The position numbers were made by a program, and so were the translations under genes. Positions 1-12,080 of a stretch of 64,000 nucleotides of DNA are shown in pieces (within the stretch, counting starts at the first letter, position 1; each line of letters begins with the position of its first letter). Source of the stretch: Argyresthia goedartella (taxonomy: Eukaryota; Arthropoda; Insecta; Lepidoptera; Argyresthiidae). The notes beneath the pieces were generated by a model that searched no databases, was not told where the DNA came from, and saw only the letters and a program-made list of their open reading frames with translations. The stretch is from positions 34,854,201-34,918,200 of the forward strand of contig OX463810.1 in NCBI GenBank assembly GCA_949825045.1. The letters are read 5' to 3'.

Positions 1-364
1 CAAACACAAACCTTTCAAAATAGATTGATTGAGGGTACTTGAAGTAACACGTATTTTTCTGTTCTCTCACTTTAAATCGTTAAATAAATTGGATTTATTA
101 TCTATATTAATTCCAAATATCAAAATTCATTTTCAATAGACTTCGAAACTGATTTTGGAATTATATTCATACCTGTATCACATCTCCGGGCACTACTATC
201 TTCGTGTGAATCTGGACACTAACCGCCACCACACCTCACAGTGGACGGGACACCTATTGGATATTATCACCATCATCATACACACGACAGCACTACAAGG
301 TACAACGCTTCCCTATTCAATTACGAAAACTAGTAATTTCACCGACACACGTCCAGCCTTCATA

Positions 365-1631
365 ATGCAGTGCTCTCAATGTAAATTGCCTATTTACGAC
401 AACGAGGATATCACTTGCACTGCGCATCTATCCCCGAGAACGTCTTTAGGAAAATGAGAAAACCGAAAAAGGGTAGCTGGGTCGGAATGTGTTGTGACGG
501 GACCGAGCGCAAGGAGACTGAGCTGAACCGAGCGGCGGCTCACTGGCGCCGGCGCCTGCAACGACACTGGCTACTAGCGGCCAAACTCGAGACAAAACCA
601 AATCAGTCAACATTTGCACCCAACCTGGTACTACTGAATCATCTTATACTGGCTCCACTCCCCTGACCATCAATACCACTCCCATTGCATCCACCACTCG
701 CATAACTACCAGTCCGATACAAGATCAGGTGTCGGATAAAATACATGCACTTTTAATTCAATCTCTCAATGAGTTCACATTGAAACAAGCCGACTCATTG
801 GACAAATTTAAAGCCGATCTTCTGGGCCAACTTAAGAGCCACCGCGACTTCGTCGAGAATAAGGTCAACAGGTCGTCGCAACTAATCTCCGAGCTGACAT
901 CAAAAGTTGACCTCCTAACCACAAAAATCCAGGAACTCAGTGAATCAGCTGACTTCACATCGGAGCGGGTCGACAAACTCGAGGCCCGGGTTTGCAAACT
1001 CGAGGGAATGCTGGGTGACATGGATAAAGTAAAAATTGAAAACCGCGAAATGTCCAATATAACGAAGGAACTGAAAGCATGTATTAACAGTATGGAACAA
1101 AGGAGTCGGCAGAATAACATCGAGATCTTCGGGGTCCCTGAGCGCAAGTCCGAGTCGGCCCAAACAATTGTCATTTCTATTGCAAAAGCCGTGAGCATCG
1201 ACTTGAAGACGGATGATGTCTACTCAGCCGTGCGAATATCCACACGCAATACCAGCGGTCTACCCAGACCAATTATTGCCAAACTGCGCTCGACTCTAAA
1301 GAAAGACGAGATGATTAGTGCAGTTCGAAGGCGGCGCGGCGTCACCACCTCCGATATCGTCGGATTCCCTGGTAAGAGTCAGAATAAAAGCGTGAACGAG
1401 CATCTTACCGCCGAGAATAAGAACTTGCTGAAACAGGCAAAAACTAAAGGCAATGAGTTGGGGTTTCGTTATTCGTGGACACGCAATGCCAAGATATTCC
1501 TTCGCCAAGACGACAATTACCCGGCGGTACGCATCGACAGCCTTTCACAACTGAACACCTTAAAAAGATCAAGCAAACCCCCCCGCTTCGACCGCGAAGC
1601 CCCACGAACTGAAACGCTTGAGAACCACTGA
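365..1631 (+). pseudogene. LINE-A ORF1 (nucleic-acid-binding protein), frameshifted
   Basis: ORF1 proteins of these LINEs bind the element RNA in a ribonucleoprotein particle. The first ATG at 365 opens a short stretch with CSQCKLPIYDNEDITC, a C-x2-C-x10-C pattern like the start of a PHD-type zinc finger. The reading then slips frame near 420-460 and again near 540. From 540 to 1631 one frame is open. It has a heptad-rich coiled coil (about 740-1080), then the motif EQRSRQNNIEIFGVPE at about 1100-1145 and a basic C-terminal part with VNEHLTAENK. This order resembles LINE ORF1 and baculovirus FP-like proteins. The codon at 729 is GTG and lies inside the open frame, so it is not a natural start. 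The zinc finger is the least certain part. Confidence 0.75.
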
Positions 1632-1851
1632 TGTCATAGTTTACTCCCTGGTAATAAATAGGCTTATCCGCTCCTACATTAACCGCACACACACACTCTC
1701 ACAACAACACCTCACACAACTAGTTCCTTGGTTCCCTTTTTACCCATCTTTGTATTTCTTTGTCGTCACTGCGACTGATTTCATTTCTGAACTGATTGTA
1801 TTACACATTGTATCTTTTTTTTAAAAGGCCTAATAAAAATATATTTACAAA

Positions 1852-4687
1852 ATTCTCGGGAAGACGTCGGCGGTCGTCCATGGTTTACTTAGGAATGCAT
1901 ATGATGTTATTGGTATTTGCGAAAAGAACTTAATAGATGGCGTGTTCGACTCAGAGGTGAGCGAGCCTCGCTATGACGTCCACCGAGCGGACCGCAATGT
2001 ATCGGGGGGCGGGGGCGGACGGCGCCCTTCGAGTTATTCAGGCGGGGGAGTGATGCTGCTCACGCGGCGCGAGTTCTCCGCCCGCCGTGCACCGCCACCG
2101 CCGGCGCTCGCTGGTTCCCAACTGGAGATCGTTCACGTCACAGTAAACGCGCGTTCAATCCACTCGACTACTGGTTTACACATTATTTGTACCTACTTAC
2201 CTGGATCGGGCCAGAAACATAACGTTCTCGTTGATAGTTTTTCTGATTATATCCGCCATTGTTGCCCGGACGATCATTACCTTCTGCTTGGCGATTTCAA
2301 CTTACCCGACATTTCATGGAGATTGCGTTCTTGTGGTTTTGGTTTGAGTCCATTCGGTACTATGAATGACAGTCAGCAGCAACTGGTTGACGAAATGTCT
2401 CTAGTAGGCTGGACTCAATATAATAATGTATTGAATGGTAATAACAGACTATTGGAACTAGTTTTTAGCGTCTGCGATGCGACTGTGGTACGAGCGCCGG
2501 ACCCATTCACTCGCGAAGATATGCCTCATCATCCCGCCCTCGATATTGAACTCCCTGACCTAGGCATAAAGCTGTTGCGTACTCCTCCCATTAAGATTTA
2601 TAAGTTTAAAAAGGCTAATTCTTCAATGATACATAAAGAACTTACAGCAAAGGATTGGTTTTAAATTTTGAGCACATGCCCGCTCGAGACTGCGCTGGAC
2701 AACTTCTATAGCACTCTGCACTCAGTAATTGACAAATACGTACAATTTATTTTTGGAAATCCCGAGGGGTACCCGTTCTGGTACTCTAAATCGCTAATAA
2801 ATATGTCAGCAGAAAAAGCCAAATTTCATAACAAATGGAAGCGATCGGGTAATCCTCGTGATTATGACAGCTTTTCACTGCTCAGGAGACGTCATAAAAG
2901 TCTACAGCGGCAGTGCTGGAATGCATACATTCATAGAACAAGAGGTGCTATTGTCAGTGACCCTAAAAAGTTTTGGCGCTTTGCTAAGGGCCTCCGCCGC
3001 GACCATGGACTTCCAGCACAGATATCATATGGCGCTAAAACTGCCAATGGTGGGAAGAGGCTTGTGAAGTATTTTTAGACTATTTTTTGTCCGTATATCT
3101 TCACCCAAACAACCGTTTATTGCCTGTTTATGTTTCTTTGCCTGATTTGAGCCATGTGGACTCCATTGAGCTTTCAAGCGGCCTAGTCCTTAAGTACCTC
3201 AAGGGCATTGACACGAACAAGGGTGCAGGGCACGATAAAATACCGCCCATTTTTATAAGACAGTGTGCCGATCAGCTAGCTGCCCCATTGTGTACACTGT
3301 TCCGCAGATCACTCTCAACGAACAGTGCTTTCCTACTCACTGGAAAAAGGCTTTTATTGTACCCATTCACAAGGGTGGTCCTAAAAACTAGACAGAACAA
3401 TACCGCCCGGTATCAGTGCTGCCAGTTTTTGGTAAACTCCTTGAGCTTATAGTCCATGATCAGGTGTACCCTGTCATCTCTCGTAATATTCCGCCAACTC
3501 AGCACGGTTTCATAAGGAAACGTTCGACCACTTCCAATCTGGTTGAATTCGTAGGATCTGTTGCAGGTTTAATGGACAAAGGACATCAGGTCGACGCCGT
3601 GTACACCGACTATTCCAAATGTTTTGATCGGCTCACGCATGACATTATACTATTTAAACTGGAGCAAATCGGTGTACATGGCGATCTACTCAGATGGTTT
3701 GAGTCTTACCTCCGTAATCGAAGCCAAGCTGTCCGAATTGGGCCTCACCACTCGCGCTTTGCTCACCTGGGGCCACTGCTATTCAATGTCTGTTTGTGTG
3801 ACATATCCTCGTGCTTCAGATTTGCTAGTTATTTAATTTATGCTGATGGCACAAAGATTTTTTTTCCGATATCTGACTTATCTGATTGTCACAGGCTCCA
3901 GGAAGACCTTGATCGTCTTTGCGAGTTTTGCCGTCTCAATAGTTTGGACCTGAATCCTAAAAAATGCCAATCGATCACGTTCTCCAGGAAGTGTTCTAAC
4001 TTGGACCACCAATATATATGAAATAACCACCCCATCGAACGAGTCACCGAGGTTAGGGATCTCGGTGTCATATTAGATTCAAAACTTACATTCTTATCTC
4101 ACTATGAAAATATCATCTCGAGAGCGTATAAGATGCTTGGGTTTGTTAATCGTGTTTTGAAACCGCTACGTTCCCCACATGCTCTTAAGCTCCTCTATTT
4201 CGCCTACGTTCGCAGCATAGTCGAATACTCTTCACCCGTTTGGTTACCACACTATCAGTCCCACATCACGAGGATTGAGTCTATTCAGAGGAGATTCATG
4301 AGGCATTATCAGTCAAAATTGTTTGGTTCACACGCGGGTTACAGGGACGGCCTAACACGACACTCCTTGATGTCACTGGAGGGCAGGAGAATGCTGGCGG
4401 ATCAGAAACTACTATACGATGTGATCAACAACAGACTGGACAGCTCTTCGCTGGTGAGCTCGGTGCTGCTGAGGGTCGCACCTGCGCGCTCGCGCCGGCA
4501 CGTCCCGGCGGTGCTTGGACACGCGCACACACGCACCAATTATGCTTTGCAATCGGCACTGAATAGGAGCACATACATATATGAGAAATACTTTGCGGAA
4601 GTCGATGTCTTTTGCCTAAGCCGTATTCAATTTATATCCAGGATTTATACAGAAATCGGTCAGATTATACACAACGATCAACATTGA
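1852..4687 (+). pseudogene. LINE-A ORF2: endonuclease plus reverse transcriptase, multiply broken
   Basis: ORF2 would nick the target and copy the RNA there. From 1852 one frame reads an APE-type endonuclease (NAYDVIGIC near the start; LLLGDFNLPDISW near 2278-2318) until a stop at 2662. The frame resumes at 2668, slips near 3080 and near 3420, and has a stop at 4019. RT motifs follow: QHGFIRKRSTTSNL (about 3498), AVYTDYSKCFDRLTHD (about 3597) and a C-terminal block to the stop at 4687. Two losses matter. The GVPQGS-type loop is missing between VRIGPHHSRF and LGPLLF (about 3750-3780), and the catalytic YADD box reads YADG (3839-3850). The element is therefore dead in several independent ways. 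Confidence 0.85.
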
Positions 4688-4981
4688 TATCCGGGGAACT
4701 ATTTATTTATCAATCACACTCACGCAAACACACAAACACACTCGCACACTTAAATATCAATTAATTTAAATTTAATGCCAACTTAATTGAATTTAATGTT
4801 ATGTTATTGTAATTATTATTATTTTATTCCATAATTATTAAATGTATAAGGTTACTTTTCCTCCTACTAACTTTCTTACCGGTTTGTTTCGTAAATGGCA
4901 TTTCGTATTTATATTAATTATTTTCTGTATTGGTATTTATATGCTGTGAAACAACTAATAATAATAAATAAATAAATAAAA

Positions 4982-5565
4982 AGACAAAGCCTCGTTTAGT
5001 TTTTTTTAATTGCAAGTCAAAGATTTCTTTAAAGAATTTCACTTCTTGAAAAAATATTTGTGTGCCAATGAAAAATAAACTAGATGTTAATTTCCAGTAT
5101 TTTTGACTATAAAAGAACCGTGCAATATTACACAATCAATAACAGTAAATAATTGCAAGTTTTATTAATAACATTTTTATTTATTCAATTAACGTAGTAA
5201 TTCTGGGGGATTTTTCAAAAACGTTAAAGATATTAAAATAAAAAATCCGATTGGCCAAAACTTTTTTTGTAAACCAAGGAGATAGCAAATGACCCTTCTA
5301 TCTGCAATTTTAATTTGGCAACGATGCACCAAACACCCTGTATAACGAAAAACGCTTTTGCGAAATCGCGCCAGCCAGCAGCTACTTTTAAATAAAATTT
5401 CAATATAAGTGTGTTATTGCATTTATTAGGAATAAATAACTATATTTCAGAGACATACAGTCGGTTACAGAAGCGGTCTTTAAATTTTAAAGCCCCGCAT
5501 ATATATTTCTAAACGTGGCTCATATATCTGAGTACATAATAATCAAGACAGTATACACGCCTTGA
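4982..5565. other. No gene; AT-rich sequence with a dispersed-repeat end
   Basis: There is no coding signal. The stretch CACCAAACACCCTGTATAAC at about 5327-5346 resembles the terminal sequence of small DNA transposons common in arthropods, but I could not define an element. A degenerate copy of the hairpin arm of the next feature lies at about 5464-5498. Confidence 0.4.
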
Positions 5566-5702
5566 GTTTACTCCCATGAACAGAAACGATTACAGAAACG
5601 ATTATAAATTTTAAAGCCCAGCAAAACGCTATGCTGGGTTTTTAAAATTTATAATCGTTTCTGTAACTCTGTGAAAGTGGAACAGCCTATGTTCGAGTAA
5701 AC
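5566..5702. repeat. Hairpin MITE-like element
   Basis: An almost perfect inverted repeat: the arm 5590-5623 pairs with 5632-5666 around an 8-nt loop. Outside the arms, GTTTACTC at 5566-5573 is matched by GAGTAAAC at 5695-5702, giving short terminal inverted repeats. No ORF is present. It is best read as a small non-autonomous DNA transposon. I found no clear target duplication. Confidence 0.55.
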
Positions 5703-6833
5703 AAACAATGACGTACAACAATTGCGCACATTTTACAATACATATTTGTGTTAGATTTATTTATCTTTGCATAAAATTAACTACTGTTTTTATAAAGGTA
5801 TCAAAACAGTACATCTATATCTAATCTAGTAATGATGAGATATGTACCTAATTACTTAATTTAATATCCATTTGTCAAATTTTAAAACAAATACACACTA
5901 TAAATAAGTAGATGTGGTTTTGTTTAGAATAGAGTAAATAGATTAAAATCAGTTTTGAGATCAACGTCCAGATACTTTTTGTAGATAGATTGTACTCAAT
6001 TCTACGTTTCACTTTTGTTTAGAATCGTCTATAATTGTCAAAATTTTGCTCCAGACATAGACGCCTCTAAAACTAGAAAGGGTGGTAAAATAAAAGGCAT
6101 TGTAATCTATCGCTTGTGGCGTCATAATATGAATTTACATATTGTAAGCTTTCTCAAAGGATAAACTACGTCTCAAAGCTTCAAAGGATAACACATTATA
6201 TTTCGTAATATGCATAAATTACTTGAACCTCGCATACATTAACATATCAATATCACATAAGTTTTTGGTATGTTGTGTTATTAACCTAACTAGATATCTA
6301 AATCTATCTTTCTATCTACATACAATTATACTTACGAGTATTATAATTATACTTTACAATTTGTACGAACGGGCTCTAGAACGTGTGCTTCGGCAACACG
6401 GTATTTGACTGCTAGTCAAAATAGATACTTTTTAGGAACTGTCGAAACGGTATTTTTGTTCACGAGTTCTATGAAATACTAAAATGTGACGTCATAGTCA
6501 AATGCTGTCCTTTTTACCCAAAATTGAAATACAACTGCTGGAAATATACAATTCTGATATTGACAAACGTGTTTGCTGAAATAGGTCCAGCTTGAGACAC
6601 GTTTCTAGATTTATTGGACTACATTGTCAAATACCGTAATGAAATTAAATTATAAACAAGAAAATAAACTTATCTCACATACAATTACACGATTGTTTGT
6701 GGAATTCCTTTACAAAATAAACTTTTCTTTCTCTCACCATTTCCCGAGGAGACGGTAGCACAAATAAAAAATATATAAATAAAAAATGTACCCAAAACCT
6801 TAACAAGCCCACCGATTTAAAAATAACGTCTAT
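5703..6833. other. Intergenic / 3' flank of the minus-strand gene
   Basis: No recognisable gene, SINE or LINE fragment. The part next to 6834 is presumably the 3' UTR of the minus-strand gene. The rest is AT-rich sequence in which I see nothing definable. Confidence 0.4.
6610..6615 (-). promoter_or_regulatory. Candidate polyadenylation signal of the minus-strand gene
   Basis: TTTATT on the plus strand reads AATAAA on the minus strand, about 220 nt beyond the stop codon of the terminal exon. It is the first exact AATAAA I noticed downstream. Such hexamers are frequent in AT-rich DNA, so this is only a candidate. Confidence 0.3.
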
Positions 6834-7307
6834 TCACAACGAACTAACCAACTCAAGACTCTCATTAATAAGATTCTGCGCCCGCGCATCTTCAACAGTT
6901 TCCGATGCGTTCTCCTCGTATTCCAAAATAGTGTATTCCGTCTTTATACTGCTGCTATCTTCACTATCATTCACATTAAAATAGGTAATTGTTGCGTAGG
7001 ACACCGGCGCCCTAGTTGGGCTGCTTCTTGCTGAGTGATAGGCCGAATCGTTGCTGTAACCGTTGGAAGACCTGACGCTGTGGTGGGAGCTGACATAACT
7101 GCTGTAACTGCTGTAGAATGAATTGTTTTCGATGGCTTCTGGTATCGGCAGGGGTGGCAAGGAAGCTCGGCAGGCGCAGAATCTGTGCAGGTCTATCTCA
7201 GAGCTCGCGTCGACTGTACCATTGTAGGACGGTGACCTCAGGATGGCTGGTGAGACGCGGTTTCGGTTCATCTTCCTTGATTTGGTGCCTTTGAAGAGCT
7301 TGAAGGC
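6834..7307 (-). CDS. Terminal exon of an unrecognised serine/tyrosine-rich host protein
   Basis: I do not recognise this protein. On the minus strand a pyrimidine-rich tract ending TTGTTCTTGTCCACAG lies just before 7307. It is followed by an open frame of 157 codons to a stop at 6836-6834, beginning AFKLFKGTKSRKMNRN. The composition is that of a real low-complexity regulatory or cytoplasmic protein: a basic start, a Pro-rich patch (ASLPPLPIPEA), a Ser/Tyr/His-rich run (SSYSSYVSSHHSVRSS), then an acidic tail with YTILEYEENASETVED. There is no signal peptide or membrane segment. The exon starts in phase 0 and joins in phase to the candidate first exon at 15422-15375, giving 16 + 157 residues. 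The open frame upstream of 7307 is SINE sequence inside the intron, which supports the splice site as the true exon edge. Further internal exons cannot be excluded. Confidence 0.65.
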   Translation of the reverse strand, partial: AFKLFKGTKSRKMNRNRVSPAILRSPSYNGTVDASSEIDLHRFCACRASLPPLPIPEAIENNSFYSSYSSYVSSHHSVRSSNGYSNDSAYHSARSSPTRAPVSYATITYFNVNDSEDSSSIKTEYTILEYEENASETVEDARAQNLINESLELVSSL

Positions 7308-7343
7308 CTGTGGACAAGAACAAAAGATTCTATAGATACATTT

Positions 7344-7600
7344 GACGACCCGAATGGACGAGTCGGCAGTGATCCTGCCTACGAAGCCAAGGGTCCCGGG
7401 TTCGAGTCCCGGTGGGGGCAATATTTGTTTGATGAGAACAGATGTTTGTACCCTAGACATGGTTGTTTATCTATCTAAGTATAATATTTAAATATATAAG
7501 TATGTGTATCGTTGTCTGTACCCAAGATACAGGGAATGCTAGTTTGGGGCTAGATCAATGTGTGGAAATATTTTCCAAGGTATTATCCAAGGTCCAAGGT
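7344..7600 (+). mobile_element. tRNA-derived SINE (third family)
   Basis: The head (7344-7420) resembles a tRNA with a B box, GGTTCGAGTCCC, in GGGTCCCGGGTTCGAGTCCC. The body then reads TTTGATGAGAACAGATGTTT and ends in an A/T-rich tail with ATACAGGGAATGCTAG. It lies just inside the intron beside the terminal exon of the minus-strand gene, on the opposite strand. The 3' end is approximate. Confidence 0.65.
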
Positions 7601-7637
7601 ATTATTCTTCAGATACATATTAAACATGATAATTAAA

Positions 7638-7760
7638 CCTTTACAACTCTATGGCTGCGGCGATAGGCTAGCCCCTTCGTCACGCAAAAATCGAGTATTG
7701 AATATTGAATCTCTGCCAACACATATGGGAAAAGGCGTGACAATGTGCTTTGTAATATTG
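7638..7760 (+). mobile_element. SINE2 3' fragment
   Basis: It matches the distal half of the SINE2 copies at 18766 and 46269: the blocks GGCTAGCCCC and ATGGGAAAAGGCGTGAC are shared. The tRNA head is missing, so this is a 5'-truncated copy. Confidence 0.6.
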
Positions 7761-7871
7761 AACATTAAATAAAACAATCCACGATCAATTCTTAGGCATA
7801 AGCTCGCCTTGTCTAAGAAAATAGCTACACTTTAGTGACTATTTCCCTAGTGCTTTTCTTTTAAAGGCGTT

Positions 7872-8074
7872 ATAGTAGTTTATGTGACTGATACATAATG
7901 GAGGGCATTAAAACTCGAAAGTGCGTTTATGAAACGTGCCGAAGGCATTATGGACATAATGTATCAATATTCAGATTAGAAATTAGTTTCTACCAAATAG
8001 TATAACATTATGCTGGTCGTAACGTGCGGTTTTTGGACGCAGTAAAGAGGGTTTATGATACGTGTGTAGATAAA
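7872..8074 (-). repeat. TATC repeat copy (partial)
   Basis: The reverse complement of this segment matches the repeat at 58283-58674. It ends on GTATCATAAACCCTCTTTAC and the distal block CAGTCACATAAACTACTAT. The middle is shortened. Other copies are at 45876-46233 and 52405-52536. Confidence 0.6.
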
Positions 8075-8620
8075 AATAAAAACAAAAACCTGTTGCTTGG
8101 TATAAGTTCAATGTCATACATAATAAACTATGTTAGTAGGCATGTATAGATCGCTTACATCTATAATGTAGGTGCAATTAACACAGGTGTGCAAGAATAG
8201 CGGCTTAACCATTAATTTTACAAATTCCTATACATGTCACGTTCGCCATAACCACTACAGTTTTAATCTTATGCTCAAGCATTAAAGTCCAGAATTGGTC
8301 CAACGTATTATGTATGACGATTAAATGCAGTGACTTGGAACCAAACACCAGTTGCTCTACCAGAATTTATTTTCCGGTTTTTTTTGTAGTTCATAATTTT
8401 TTAGGGGAGTTTATGATAATTTGGTAGAAATATCGAATATTGTGTACCTTATACTGTACAGAATCATAAATAGAAAGAATCGCGATTTTGTAGTGTCTCT
8501 AACAATTTTGAAACAAAGACAAATAACCTTATTTATTAATTAAAATCCACTATCATACCCGATAATGATGCATGCCGATAATGATATTGATGATTATTAA
8601 ACAACTAACATAACATAACA

Positions 8621-8810
8621 TTTACATACAGGCACATACGTTGCTTCTGGCCCCACACTAGGATACCCTATGTCGTGTGAACCAGAAACAGCGACGTCAC
8701 ACACATAGACATCCAAGACCTGTTTTTTATCTTACCCCAGCCGGGATTCGAACCCGGGACCGCTCGCTCGGGAAGCAAAGCCTCGACCGCAACACCACAA
8801 AGGTCGTCAA
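8621..8810 (-). mobile_element. SINE1 copy
   Basis: On the minus strand it has a tRNA-like head starting TGACGACCTTTGTGGTGTTG, with B box GGTTCGAATCCC. The family body follows (GGTCTTGGATGTCTATGTGT, then the GACACGACATAGGGTATCC-type block and GGGGCCAGAAGCAA). It sits in the inferred intron. The head lacks a convincing cloverleaf, so it is a SINE and not a tRNA gene. Confidence 0.75.
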
Positions 8811-9479
8811 ATGACTATGCGCACGCGCAACTGTTACCTCACCCTGTACACGAAAGGTGTCACTCAGTGTTTGTTTTTGCTTAGTGAGAAGGCTCTTATC
8901 AGGATTGTCGGCATAATAATATTGTTTCCTTAGTATTCTCAGAATTTACCCGGCGCATAATACAAATTCGTATCATACATATTTCTAAACATTCAAGAGT
9001 CCTTGTCCCGAGAAAATGTATTTTTATCTTTACATGCCTGCGTTAATATTTACTTAAGTACCCATTTCATATTACTTTCCCGAGAGGTCATCACAGAGGT
9101 CCCCTTTAGACAGCACTTCCTTTGCACACTTGGCTTCATTAAAATCTGTCAACAGTATCAGTGTATGCCGTAAACACAACTCACACGCAAAGACAATACC
9201 GAGATGTTCGTGTGATTTATTTTGTTCAAGATATGGTATCAATGATTAGTAAATGCTGATACGTACTCACTGCCAGACAGTGCGACGCAGGGGTAATAAA
9301 TATTGATAGCCGAGGGCATTCAAGGAATTACTTATGTCGAATTATATCAGCGCAGGAAATAGCAATTCTGCTTGGCTTATGTTTTAAACGATTACCAAAA
9401 ACGAAATTCGAAATAACTGCCAGAATGGATAAATGTCCACCAAATTGTGTTTGGATAAATGATCACCAAACTTCTTTTT

Positions 9480-9600
9480 ATGTTTTGTGTATTTGAGTTT
9501 ATATTTTAAGTATTTTTTGTTGTTCTTACATGTTCAACCTAACACGAAGGATAAAGGGGCTTCGCTTCGCTCACCCCCTTTACCCTTCACCTAAGCTACC
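9480..9600 (+). repeat. Hairpin repeat with GAAGCGAAG loop, copy 1
   Basis: Contains ACATGTTCAACCTAACACGA followed by an inverted pair, GATAAAGGGG and CCCCCTTTACCC, around a GCTTCGCTTCGCTCA loop. The same block occurs at 16255-16390 (inverted) and 61080-61290, so this is a dispersed repeat. It may be part of a non-autonomous DNA transposon. Confidence 0.55.
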
Positions 9601-10393
9601 GCAGTATTTTGCCCTGATATTTTTTGCAACTTTTGGTGTTCATTTATCGATTTTGGGTAGGAAAAAAATATTTTGGTGATCATTATATTTGTTGCCATTC
9701 CGCTTTGTACAGAAATCAGAGACACCACACCAAATTGCTTAAAAATAAACTACGTTATTTTGTTAAAAAGCTTTTTAAGGAGTATTGCGAATACATAATA
9801 TCTACATTTTGAACGCAGTTCTACAATTAAATTAGTTAGGATTTCAGAATTACAGAAATATAACTATTTAGAGTTGTTTTCGTAATTAAATTATATCGAG
9901 AAAATTTCATCCAACCGCATTTTCCTTTAGTGAAAATCTTAATCAAATACTCAATAGACGTAAACCCAAAAATCAAATCTGTAGATGACTTCATGGTGGA
10001 GTAAATGGATTCGAAATAAACCCGTTTTTTTTTCGTAGCACCTTAAATTGGTCGCTTTAATCGAGACGAGTGTTTTGATTTAGATATAATGATGACATTA
10101 TTGGTAAAGTAACTTGGAGCCATTTGTCTATATTCGCACCCAAACCCTATAAAATATTTTATGATGATAAGGGCAGTTATTTAGTTGTTAAGTTCTAATA
10201 TTATTATGGACGGTTACACCGGTGCTAATTAAACTCATGGGAGGAATAATGACTCCCTATTACGTCTACTAACAACTCTGATGTACCTTTTTGTGTTAAT
10301 TCATCCGCACGTTTTTTATTATTAAAAAGAGACTCACACTCCCATAGGCGCCACAACTAAACTATGTTTTAAAATAGATTTTTTTTCATAAAC

Positions 10394-10560
10394 ATTGCTA
10401 GGATACCATGTGTCGTGGAAACCAGAAACAGCAACGTCACACACATATAAACATAAAAGACATGGGGTGTTTTTTTTTTCTTTACCCCCAGCCGGGGATC
10501 GAACCCGGGACCTCTCGCATGGTAGGCAGACCCACAACCGCTGCGCCACAGAGGTCGTCA
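10394..10560 (-). mobile_element. SINE1 copy
   Basis: On the minus strand it starts TGACGACCTCTGTGGCGCAG (the cleanest head in the window), with B box GGTTCGATCCCC and a T-rich run after the head. It ends in the GACACATGGTATCC-type family block. It is inside the inferred intron. Confidence 0.8.
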
Positions 10561-12080
10561 AAACATAAGAAGTTAGGAACTAGGTATCTCTTGAAATTTC
10601 GCGAATCGTTCCAAATTCAATTTAAAGTCGCTATAAATAACAGCTCGTCTGAAATAATCGCGTCCGAGGCTTACCAGAACCTATAGAGATTCAGCTTATG
10701 ATCCTAAAACAACATTTATCACCATAGCAACCAACTCCATTTCAATACACCTCGGGGATGCCAATTTTCCGTTATAGGTTTTGAATTTTATTACATAAGG
10801 GTCAAAATCGCGATGCATCATAACGGGGTTGGGTCGTGGTGAGGTTATTGGGCTTCCACTATGGTGTGCGGGGCCCTAGGCCGAGCCACCTTTACTACTA
10901 AGCCAGGAACATTTGTAACTATATAAATCTGTAGGTACCTATATCTATCTATGTTACATGTTTTGAGTTCTCGGAAACGGCGCTAAAGTTTTCGATGAAA
11001 TTTGCTAAAGGGGTTTTTGGGGTCGAAACATCGATCTAACTAGGATTCATAGCTGGTAAAACCCGTTTTTAGATGCTTCAAGATCAGATCATGCTTTTAT
11101 GTTTTCCGCACAATCGGGTCGGTAATTTCACTTCATGGCAATGAAAGGCAAAATTTCCAATGAAAAAAAATCCAAGCTGTCGCGAGACTGCTAACTTCAC
11201 TTTATTTATTTATTTTAGTATAGCTATGGCAGAAATTCTAATGACAATCAAAAAAAAAAAAAAACCCGCCAAATTACGTGACACTATTAGCGCGTCCGAG
11301 AAGCCTTGCCAAAAAGTTTCGTTCAAATGAGATCGAATCCAAATAAGAGGACGCCTTCAACCTCCTTGCTGGCAAACATTTAGTCATATGTTTTAAGCAC
11401 AGGTATTCAATCATTCAGCCAGTATACAGCCTATGATTAGTTGCTGATTAAGTTAAATAGAGTTAAATAGATCGCGACCCTATTTTTCGGCCAGTAAAGT
11501 GCGAAGTTGCCCCTTCTCATGTCGCCCACACCCCGCCAACTTAAGCTCTCAAAAACCGAGGGTAGTTGGGACGGGTCGGGGTTATGAACCTTATGCCATG
11601 GTAATAAAATTTAAAACCTGTAACAGAAAAGTGGCGTTATCTAAGGCCGATGGTAGTCAAGAGGTTAAGGCTTGCGTGAATAATGCATCTTAGCTTAAAT
11701 TCTAAGCCATAATACTTAAGTTAGTTAGTTACCAAGTAGTAAGTTACCTAGTTAGGAGAAAAATGTGAGATAAATACATGTTATATAAAGTTTATTAGAG
11801 AAGAAATTTCATGGAAAACATAGACTATCTGTTATATTTATAATATAAATCCTTTCCTGATGCATTATTTTCTACTAATTGGAAATTCGCTAAGAGACGA
11901 AATCATGTTTTCACAATTTTATTATATTTTTAAAGTTTATATCCAAATAATATTTTAGATAATTTGTCAACGGTGTAATGTTTTCTTGGTAAAATCACAG
12001 TACAATGCTCGCAGCCATTGGCGCTTGTTCACCCCATAACTGCCGGCGTATGTAAACGGGCGAGCTTAGTACAGTCCATA

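Larger units (their letters stand above)
1..4981 (+). mobile_element. LINE-A: near full-length, inactive non-LTR retrotransposon (CR1/Jockey type)
   Basis: The segment has the layout of a two-ORF LINE: a leader, an ORF1 with a zinc-finger-like start, coiled coil and RNA-binding region, an ORF2 with endonuclease and reverse transcriptase, then a 3' UTR ending in an AATAA/AATA-type simple tail at about 4955-4981. The 5' end may lie before the window. Both ORFs carry frameshifts and the polymerase has lost key residues, so it cannot be autonomous. The clade is inferred from the motif style (LLLGDFNLPDISW in the endonuclease; a YxDYSKCFDR-type RT core). It could be any Jockey-superfamily lineage. 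Confidence 0.85.

Noticed and set aside
729..731. GTG as start of LINE-A ORF1
   Set aside because: The frame is open well upstream to about 540, and a eukaryotic element would not start here on GTG.
8730..8810. tRNA-like sequence (also at 10490, 15690, 18766, 35544, 46269, 47207)
   Set aside because: These have A- or B-box-like motifs but mispaired stems, and each is followed by a shared non-tRNA body. They are SINE heads.
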